Of a stretch of 7,893 nucleotides of DNA, positions 1 through 4,372 are shown piece after piece; position 1 is the stretch's first letter; every line of letters starts with the position of its first letter. The position numbers and the translations under genes were made by a program. The stretch is from Chloroflexi bacterium CG23_combo_of_CG06-09_8_20_14_all_45_10 (lineage in GTDB: Bacteria > Chloroflexota > Dehalococcoidia > GIF9 > AB-539-J10), in the NCBI GenBank assembly GCA_002772325.1, contig PCSL01000119.1:271-8163 (forward strand). Reading direction: 5' to 3'. Below the pieces are notes generated by a model. It was not told the origin of the DNA, did not search any database, and saw only the letters and a program-made list of their open reading frames with translations.

Positions 1-458
1 AGCCTCTTGCCAAGCAAACAGACATTCTTTTCCTAAATGAAGCGGAGGCAACTGCCCTTTTCGGAACTGCAGAGGTGGATATGAGCCTGAAGCATCTGCA
101 AGAGCTGGGACTCCACAACCACATAGTGCTCAAACTCGGTGCTCAAGGGGCAGCAATGCTTGAACCAGCTACGGGTATAGTGGTCGAAGTCCCTGCTCTA
201 CCCCTTAAAGACCTAGGTTTAAAGGTAATTAACACAGTAGGTTGCGGAGACGTCTTCGTGGGGGCCTTTGCCGCCTACCATGCTCTGGGAACCAGTCTGC
301 AAAAGTCACTCATCATGGCTAGTGTAGCAGCAGGTCTTAACGCCACCCACCCTGAAACTCGAGGCAGCCCAGAACGAGCAACCTTAGAGGCAACAGAACA
401 ACGCAGCCGCGATTTTGGCTTCACCATTCGGGAATATAAGCGCTCTAAAAAATGCTGA
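1..458 (+). CDS. PfkB-family carbohydrate/nucleoside kinase, C-terminal part (5' truncated by window edge)
   Basis: The reading frame is open from position 3 to the TGA at 456-458, giving 151 residues, about half of a usual ~300-residue PfkB (ribokinase-like) kinase. An ATG at 75 exists but is internal: the upstream codons encode DILFLNEAEATALFG, the typical segment carrying the family's N-x-x-E motif. Further on are VLKLGAQGAAML (the strand and turn before the nucleotide site) and NTVGCGDVFVGAF, the PfkB C-terminal signature. The Asp in GCGD (codon 249-251) is the expected catalytic base. The usual GAGD is GCGD here, a tolerated variant. The family transfers ATP phosphate to a sugar or nucleoside hydroxyl in the cytoplasm. 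The substrate (ribose, fructose, adenosine and others) cannot be told from this half. The next gene starts 18 bp downstream on the same strand, so co-transcription is likely. Confidence 0.88.
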   Translation, partial: PLAKQTDILFLNEAEATALFGTAEVDMSLKHLQELGLHNHIVLKLGAQGAAMLEPATGIVVEVPALPLKDLGLKVINTVGCGDVFVGAFAAYHALGTSLQKSLIMASVAAGLNATHPETRGSPERATLEATEQRSRDFGFTIREYKRSKKC

Positions 459-476
459 GTAACCTCTCTCAATAAG

Positions 477-1415
477 ATGTCTGATTTTCGGACTCAATTA
501 AAAAGGGGCCTCTACACGGGAATTAAAAAGGGATGGGGTAGTTTTGTTTGGATATGCAAAATCGTTGTCCCTGTCTCCTTTCTCGTAGCTCTTATTCAGT
601 GGAGTGGTTGGCTAAATCAACTAGATTTCTTATTACACCCCCTAATGAGCCTGATCAATCTGCCTGCCGCGGCAGCGTTACCAATCATTACCGCAATGGT
701 AGTAAGCTTTTACGCCGCCATCGCCATCATGGCAGTCCTTCCCTTTACCATCGGACAAATGACATTGATTGCCCTATTCATAATGATCGCCCACATGCTT
801 ATTATGGAAGGAATGATCCAACACAAATCTGGTTTTAACATCATCAAAGCAACCTTGGTTCGTATTAGCGCAGCTATTTTAACTGTACTCATTGTCTCCC
901 AATTTCTTGGTGATACTAGCCAGAGTGTTGTTCTACCAGCCGACCTTACAATTCATACTCCATTCATCGAGATTCTGAAAGGTTGGGCTATTGACACACT
1001 GGGCTTGTGCGGCAGAATTTTCGTAATCATCATGCTAGTTATGCTGCTACTGGAGTCTTTACAATCTCTGGGATGGATCAAATATCTGCTCAAGTTTTTC
1101 AAGCCTTTCATGAGAATTCTTGGACTTTCAAACCAAGCAGTAACGATGTGGGTGGCCGGCGCTGGTTTTGGCCTGTTATATGGAGGAGCCGTTATTACTG
1201 AAGAAGCTAAAAAGGGGACTTTGACAAGGGAAGAATTGGAGCATCTTCATATTTCTATTGGTATCAACCATGCTATAGTGGAAGAGACTGCCTTATTCCT
1301 GGCATTAGGATTAAATGTTTTCTGGTTGTTGATACCCCGGTTTGTCACAGCCACTATAGCAGTTCACACTTGTCGCGCTATACAATATCTTAAGAGCAAA
1401 TCACTTCCCAGGTGA
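477..1415 (+). CDS. Gate-domain (nucleoside recognition) multi-pass membrane protein
   Basis: A 312-residue, strongly hydrophobic protein of the nucleoside-recognition/Gate family, which includes SpmA/SpmB-like proteins and relatives of nucleoside transporters. Hydrophobic segments lie near residues 22-42, 64-90, 93-113, 126-144, 177-196, 222-240 and 270-296. Gate-like signatures are GAGFGLLYGGAVITEEAKKG (228-247) and NHAIVEET (264-271). The two halves align without gaps at an offset of 155 residues: W45, P55, M57 and L62 match W200, P210, M212 and L217. It therefore seems to hold two Gate units. ATG 477 is the first start in this frame after the preceding stop. No convincing Shine-Dalgarno precedes it, so translation may be coupled to the kinase gene 18 bp upstream. 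The family suggests movement or sensing of a nucleoside or other small solute, but no substrate can be assigned. Confidence 0.82.
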   Translation: MSDFRTQLKRGLYTGIKKGWGSFVWICKIVVPVSFLVALIQWSGWLNQLDFLLHPLMSLINLPAAAALPIITAMVVSFYAAIAIMAVLPFTIGQMTLIALFIMIAHMLIMEGMIQHKSGFNIIKATLVRISAAILTVLIVSQFLGDTSQSVVLPADLTIHTPFIEILKGWAIDTLGLCGRIFVIIMLVMLLLESLQSLGWIKYLLKFFKPFMRILGLSNQAVTMWVAGAGFGLLYGGAVITEEAKKGTLTREELEHLHISIGINHAIVEETALFLALGLNVFWLLIPRFVTATIAVHTCRAIQYLKSKSLPR

Positions 1416-1497
1416 CTCTTCATAGTATGGCCCTTGTGTATAACTTATTTAAGCTCGTCTCTTAATAGGAGACATAAGGTAACTGTTAAGAAGGCAA

Positions 1498-1555
1498 GAG
1501 AGTAGTTGCCCAATTCATTGGGCGACTGTGCCTGATAAATCAGGCAACTACTCTC
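1498..1555. repeat. Nested inverted repeat able to fold as a three-way cloverleaf
   Basis: Perfect 13-nt inverted repeat: left arm 1498-1510 (GAGAGTAGTTGCC), right arm 1543-1555 (GGCAACTACTCTC). Inside are two perfect 7-bp hairpins with 2-nt loops. One is GCCCAAT/ATTGGGC at 1508-1523, the other GCCTGAT/ATCAGGC at 1530-1545, separated by GACTGT (1524-1529). The basal 10-bp stem (1498-1507 with 1546-1555) plus both hairpins gives a cloverleaf with every arm perfectly paired. A weaker outer inverted repeat (1472-1482 with 1559-1569, 10 of 11 paired) surrounds it, and a small hairpin GTCTC/GAGAC lies at 1457-1473. It sits between convergent genes and may act as a bidirectional terminator. However, neither side has a clear T-run, and the symmetry is more like a dispersed REP/MITE-type element. 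Confidence 0.8.
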
Positions 1556-1652
1556 AACTTACCTCATGTGAAAGCCAAGCCAGTCAAACAGAAGCGCATC
1601 GAGCAAATTGATATAATCTGGGCACAAGCAGTATATGAAACACCTGAGTCGC

Positions 1653-2288
1653 TTAATCCTTGGGAGACAGCTTATCACTAACCTCCTGGAGTGACACCCT
1701 GCCAGCAGATACAACCATCTTTAGGGCATCGTCAACCGAAATGTTGGTCCGGATAATTTTATCTTCCGTCACTATCTCCAGGAAGCCCGATGTCGGATTA
1801 GGAGAGGTCGGTATGAAGACGTTGAGCAATCTTTCGCCGGACTTGTCATACGATTCATTAGTGATAAAGCCTATTGCCCTCATACCTTCTTTAGGGAACT
1901 CTACAAGCACTACCTGCATAAAGCCAGTCTTGCCTGGATTAGAGAAGCTTTCCAGGATTTGTTTGATACCGGCATAGAGTTGTCGCACTACTGGGACTTT
2001 CGCCAACAAGGACTCACCATAATGAATCAGCCTCGTTCCCACAATGTTGCTGGCTATCACCCCAGCCAAATAAATTAATACTATCGTTGCGCCGAAGCCT
2101 ACTCCAGGAACTGTGCGACCCCATATAGACCTGATTACAGGCTGCAGTATATTGTCGAGGGTAAAAAAGATCCAGACAAATATTAATATGGTGACACCAA
2201 TTGGTACGACAATAAGAATGCCCGTGACGAATTGTGTCGTTAGTTTCTTGCCTAGCCGACCCCAGGATACCCTCTGAGTGTGCTTCAT
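1653..2288 (-). CDS. DUF502 family membrane protein
   Basis: A 211-residue protein matching the DUF502 family in length and layout. A short basic N-terminus is followed by a transmembrane segment at about 20-43 and a second at about 65-85. A conserved soluble part follows, with PVVRQLYAGIKQI (99-111) and VFIPTSPNPTSGFLEIVTED (157-176), the latter being the family's best-known signature. The start ATG (2288) has a strong AGGAGG at 2302-2297 with 8-nt spacing. The molecular function of DUF502 is not established; it is an inner-membrane protein with its conserved domain probably on one face of the membrane. It is the last - strand gene, 227 bp downstream of an RRM gene, so it may have its own promoter, though I found no convincing one in 2289-2515. 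It converges with the + strand gene ending at 1415. Confidence 0.87.
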   Translation of the reverse strand: MKHTQRVSWGRLGKKLTTQFVTGILIVVPIGVTILIFVWIFFTLDNILQPVIRSIWGRTVPGVGFGATIVLIYLAGVIASNIVGTRLIHYGESLLAKVPVVRQLYAGIKQILESFSNPGKTGFMQVVLVEFPKEGMRAIGFITNESYDKSGERLLNVFIPTSPNPTSGFLEIVTEDKIIRTNISVDDALKMVVSAGRVSLQEVSDKLSPKD

Positions 2289-2296
2289 TCGCTTAT

Positions 2297-2302
2297 CCTC
2301 CT
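2297..2302 (-). promoter_or_regulatory. Shine-Dalgarno of the DUF502 gene
   Basis: AGGAGG on the - strand, 8 nt before the ATG ending at 2288. It fixes the start of the 211-residue DUF502 protein. Confidence 0.75.
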
Positions 2303-2515
2303 TATTGCGCCAAGTACACCAATACTTTCAAGTAACCAATTGATAGCTATTCTAACATTGTAAATTGCCAGCGAGAAATGAAACACAATGAGTCCGAACT
2401 GACTGAAAGCCAGTTAAAAGATGACACCAAGATGGGGAAAATCTATTCTTCGCCTTAAATATGACAACCTGGCTAATTGTTACACGTCTCAAGGATGTAG
2501 ATCATGACCAGCAGT

Positions 2516-2842
2516 TTAGTTTCTTCTTTGTCTTACTCTGCTACTGAAGCAGCCACCTCTCTTGTCACCATAGGAGCCCTTGCCTCTGTTCTTAGAAAGA
2601 GCGAGGGCCTGAATAACATCCATCGTCCTATCCCTTAGTGATTTTCCATTGAGGGCAGTGATTGCGGCTTGACCTTCAGACTGTGATGGCATTTCAACGA
2701 ATCCATATCCCCTAGATTGGCCACTACCAATATACTTGTCGTTCATGATGGTTACAGATATCACTTCTCCGAAAGCCATGAATTCTCGTCGCAGTTCCTC
2801 CTCAGTCACCTCGAGAGATAAGTTACACACAAAGATATTCAT
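2516..2842 (-). CDS. RRM-domain RNA-binding protein, diverged tandem paralogue
   Basis: A 108-residue bacterial RNA recognition motif protein. RNP2 is IFVCNL (3-8) and RNP1 is RGYGFVEM (44-51), with the usual beta-alpha-beta spacing up to about residue 78. The tail (84-108) is basic and only partly glycine-rich. It is clearly a paralogue of the gene immediately upstream (2963-3304): both share EVTE(E/D)ELR(R/Q)EFMAFG and SEGQAA. This copy looks less constrained. RNP2 has Cys where Gly is usual (VCNL against VGNL), the RGG tail is eroded, and the Shine-Dalgarno is a run of six G (2853-2848) instead of AGGAGG. Bacterial RRM proteins of this size bind single-stranded RNA and are often stress- or cold-linked; the target here is unknown. 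ATG 2842 aligns exactly with the paralogue's start. Confidence 0.9.
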   Translation of the reverse strand: MNIFVCNLSLEVTEEELRREFMAFGEVISVTIMNDKYIGSGQSRGYGFVEMPSQSEGQAAITALNGKSLRDRTMDVIQALALSKNRGKGSYGDKRGGCFSSRVRQRRN

Positions 2843-2962
2843 ATTGGCCCCCCTTTTGTGAAATGGGTTACCGCACGCCGATTTGTCACGAGTTTGTCAG
2901 TAACAGTGTACGGAGTTATGCAAATGCCAACGCGACTTTTAAGTATAGATAGCTACCGTATA

Positions 2963-3304
2963 TTAATATCTTCGCTGTCTTCCTCCCCCGGATCGGCCAC
3001 CTCTTTCGCCACCATAGCCACCACCCCTCCTGTCACCGTAGGAACCACCGCCTCTTTTGTCGGAGCGAGGACGAGCCTCACTAACATCAAGCATTCGGTC
3101 CCTTAATGTTTTCCCTTTAAGGCCAGCAACTGCGGCTTGCCCCTCAGACACTTTTGGCATTTCAACAAAGGCAAATCCTCTGGACCCCCCGCCATACTTA
3201 TCCTTGATAATGTTTACAGAGGTGACTTGCCCAAATGCCATGAATTCTTGCCGCAATTCATCTTCAGTTACCTCAGACGATAAGTTGCCTACATAGATAT
3301 TCAT
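2963..3304 (-). CDS. RRM-domain RNA-binding protein with RGG-rich tail
   Basis: A 113-residue protein with one RRM. RNP2 is IYVGNL (3-8) and RNP1 is RGFAFVEM (42-49), both with the aromatic residues that stack on RNA bases. The C-terminal 30 residues are rich in Gly and Arg (KRGGG, RRGGG, ERGGR), a flexible RGG-like tail typical of bacterial glycine-rich RNA-binding proteins. AGGAGG at 3314-3309 lies 4 nt before ATG 3304. It is followed 120 bp later by a diverged paralogue and preceded 100 bp earlier by a zinc-ribbon gene, all on the - strand. Likely role: single-stranded RNA binding or RNA chaperoning in the cytoplasm, inferred from the family. No partner or target can be named from sequence. 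Confidence 0.93.
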   Translation of the reverse strand: MNIYVGNLSSEVTEDELRQEFMAFGQVTSVNIIKDKYGGGSRGFAFVEMPKVSEGQAAVAGLKGKTLRDRMLDVSEARPRSDKRGGGSYGDRRGGGYGGERGGRSGGGRQRRY

Positions 3305-3345
3305 ATTGCCTCCTTTGCTAAATTACTTAATCCCCTGCACACTAT

Positions 3346-3389
3346 AATGATATACATAGGCCGGGTAGCCCTAGCCTATGTATATCATT
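3346..3389. repeat. 16-bp perfect hairpin between zinc-ribbon and RRM genes
   Basis: Arms 3346-3361 (AATGATATACATAGGC) and 3374-3389 (GCCTATGTATATCATT) are perfect reverse complements. The 12-nt loop contains a further GGG/CCC mini-stem (3363-3365 with 3369-3371). It lies 16 nt downstream of the zinc-ribbon stop and 41 nt upstream of the RRM start. No U-run follows on either strand, so it is not a textbook terminator. An mRNA stabilising or processing hairpin, a protein binding site, or a mobile palindrome are all possible. Confidence 0.75.
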
Positions 3390-3404
3390 CAGATCAAACC
3401 CGCA

Positions 3405-3710
3405 CTATCTACTCAGTCTGACTTTACGGTAGCAATCGCTACAATACACCGGCTTATCACCGCGAGGTTCAAAGGGTACTTCGGTGTCTTTGCCACACTC
3501 GGCGCATATTGCAGGAAACATTTGGCGTGGGGACCCGTAGCTGTGGCCACCATTCCCGTATCGCTCTGCCTTCCTTGCCTGGCGGCATGAGGGACAGCGC
3601 TTGGGCTCATTAGTATAGCCCTTAGATTGAAAAAACTCTTGTTCCTCAGCGCTGAAAGTGAAGGCAGTCCCACAATCGGAACACTGGATCGACTTGTCCT
3701 GAAAACTCAT
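3405..3710 (-). CDS. Double zinc-ribbon protein (zinc-ribbon plus CxxC-x17-CxxC domain)
   Basis: A 101-residue protein counted from ATG 3710. It has four CxxC knuckles in two pairs: C10/C13 with C39/C42, and C69/C72 with C90/C93. The last two are separated by exactly 17 residues, matching the CxxC-x17-CxxC family. The first pair, with the segment FTFSAEEQEFFQSKG and the following KRCPSCR, matches the small zinc-ribbon family often fused to it. Two structural zinc ions are expected. The function is unknown; nucleic-acid binding is plausible from the fold and from the neighbouring RRM genes. The frame stays open to a TTG at 3770 and has an in-frame ATG at 3755. I chose ATG 3710 because AGGAGG (3723-3718) sits 7 nt before it and the protein's conserved part begins there. 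The leader carries an RBS-masking hairpin. Confidence 0.88.
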   Translation of the reverse strand: MSFQDKSIQCSDCGTAFTFSAEEQEFFQSKGYTNEPKRCPSCRQARKAERYGNGGHSYGSPRQMFPAICAECGKDTEVPFEPRGDKPVYCSDCYRKVRLSR

Positions 3711-3759
3711 TGGATGACCTCCTCTCTTCCAAATTTTAGCTAGAGTTCGGGTCATCCAA
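3710..3759 (-). promoter_or_regulatory. Leader hairpin masking the zinc-ribbon gene's ribosome binding site
   Basis: In the - strand transcript a 10-nt arm TTGGATGACC (3759-3750) is the perfect complement of GGTCATCCAA (3719-3710). The second arm covers the last two G of AGGAGG, the whole spacer and the A of ATG. The 30-nt loop can add CTCT/AGAG pairs. This is the geometry of a translational switch such as an RNA thermometer or a protein-controlled hairpin. The pairing is seen directly; regulation is inferred. Confidence 0.55.
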
Positions 3760-3820
3760 CACTTAGGCAAATCTGAGGTGATTTAAGTATGTAACAACCT
3801 AAACTGAAACTACTAAATAC

Positions 3821-3849
3821 ATCATACACCAAAGCGACCCACTTTGCAA
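3821..3849 (-). promoter_or_regulatory. Sigma-70-like promoter for the zinc-ribbon/RRM cluster
   Basis: On the - strand, TTGCAA (3849-3844) and TATGAT (3826-3821) are separated by exactly 17 nt. Transcription would begin near 3814 and give a leader of about 100 nt before ATG 3710, long enough to contain the RBS-masking hairpin. Confidence 0.5.
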
Positions 3850-4137
3850 ATAAATAGCCTAACCCTGTCACTAGGAAGAACGCCACAACTAAAATCCAGT
3901 GATTTCTACTGGACACTGATGACGCGATTTATCGCTTACTGCCTCACAGTACGTCGCCTAATTGGTAACAAAATGACGACATGTTAAATCGTCCTTTCTC
4001 AATACTGGTATGGGCAATGATTCCGCGTTAACTGTCTCCATCCATACCCATGGTCCTCTCGGCTTCCTTAAAGATAACTTTGTAAAGGGGTTTCTTGGAG
4101 AGCGCCACAATGTGATTTTAGGCCTATAAGATGCGTC
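3850..4137. other. Non-coding stretch with a cluster of small hairpins
   Basis: No convincing gene is present between the zinc-ribbon promoter and the end of the DUF167 gene. Three short perfect hairpins sit close together: TCCAGT/ACTGGA (3895-3913), GCGAT/ATCGC (3924-3935) and TACTG/CAGTA (3937-3951). Another lies at 3975-3993 (GACGA/TCGTC). A 26-codon open stretch on the - strand (4108-4028) has no ribosome binding site. The hairpin cluster could be a structured RNA or a decayed repeat; I recognise no known RNA family. Confidence 0.4.
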
Positions 4138-4154
4138 CTGGTTACATCAACCAG
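4138..4154 (-). terminator. Terminator-like hairpin after the mtaB/DUF167 unit
   Basis: CTGGTT/AACCAG is a perfect 6-bp stem with a 5-nt loop, beginning 2 nt after the DUF167 stop codon. No clear U-run follows, so termination is uncertain; it may only protect the 3' end. Confidence 0.3.
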
Positions 4155-4156
4155 CT

Positions 4157-4372
4157 TCACACAACCTCAATAACCTTACTCTTGCTCTTAAAGCCGCTTA
4201 GAATCCTGACCTCACCCTGAGAAACACCAAAATGCTTTGCCAGTAATTTGATGACTGCCTGGTTAGCTCTGCCTTCCTTGGGCGGTTCTTTGACTTTCAC
4301 TATAAAGTTATCGCTTTCCTGGCTAACTTCCTCAGTCTTTGAATTAGGCTTTACCTTAATTTGGATTTTCAC
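4157..4372 (-). CDS. DUF167 (YggU/UPF0235 family) protein
   Basis: A 71-residue protein matching DUF167 almost end to end. The features are KIQIKVKPNSKTEEV at the start, EPPKEGRANQAVIKLLAKHF in the middle (residues 29-48, corresponding to the family's APPxxGKAN helix) and ILSGFKSKSKVIEV at the end. The family is a small alpha/beta fold of unknown biochemical role. The start is GTG at 4372, with GGGGAGA (4387-4381) 8 nt upstream inside the mtaB coding region. It overlaps the mtaB stop region by 17 bp, so the two are almost certainly co-transcribed and translationally coupled. The family is about 70-100 residues long, so this copy is near the short end but complete. Confidence 0.9.
   Translation of the reverse strand: MKIQIKVKPNSKTEEVSQESDNFIVKVKEPPKEGRANQAVIKLLAKHFGVSQGEVRILSGFKSKSKVIEVV

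Noticed and set aside
1498..1555. The cloverleaf as a tRNA or tRNA-like gene.
   Set aside because: At 58 nt, with 2-nt loops and no anticodon or T-loop sequence, it cannot be a tRNA.
1568..1681. A 37-codon + strand open frame starting with GTG and ending TAA, with a protein-like composition (KPVKQKRIEQIDIIWAQAVY).
   Set aside because: It has no Shine-Dalgarno, begins in the outer arm of a palindrome and overlaps the end of the DUF502 gene by 29 bp in convergent orientation. It could be a gene remnant, but the sequence alone does not support a gene.
3346..3389. The long hairpin as a classical intrinsic terminator.
   Set aside because: The stem base is AT-rich and no U-run follows on either strand.
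3750..3770. Longer start for the zinc-ribbon protein at TTG 3770 or ATG 3755.
   Set aside because: Neither has a Shine-Dalgarno, the added residues are not conserved-looking, and ATG 3710 has AGGAGG at ideal distance. ATG 3755 remains only a secondary possibility.
4028..4108. A short - strand open frame (GTG start, 26 residues) encoding VALSKKPLYKVIFKEAERTM and a few more residues.
   Set aside because: No ribosome binding site and too short to recognise; chance openness in a 446-bp gap is likely.
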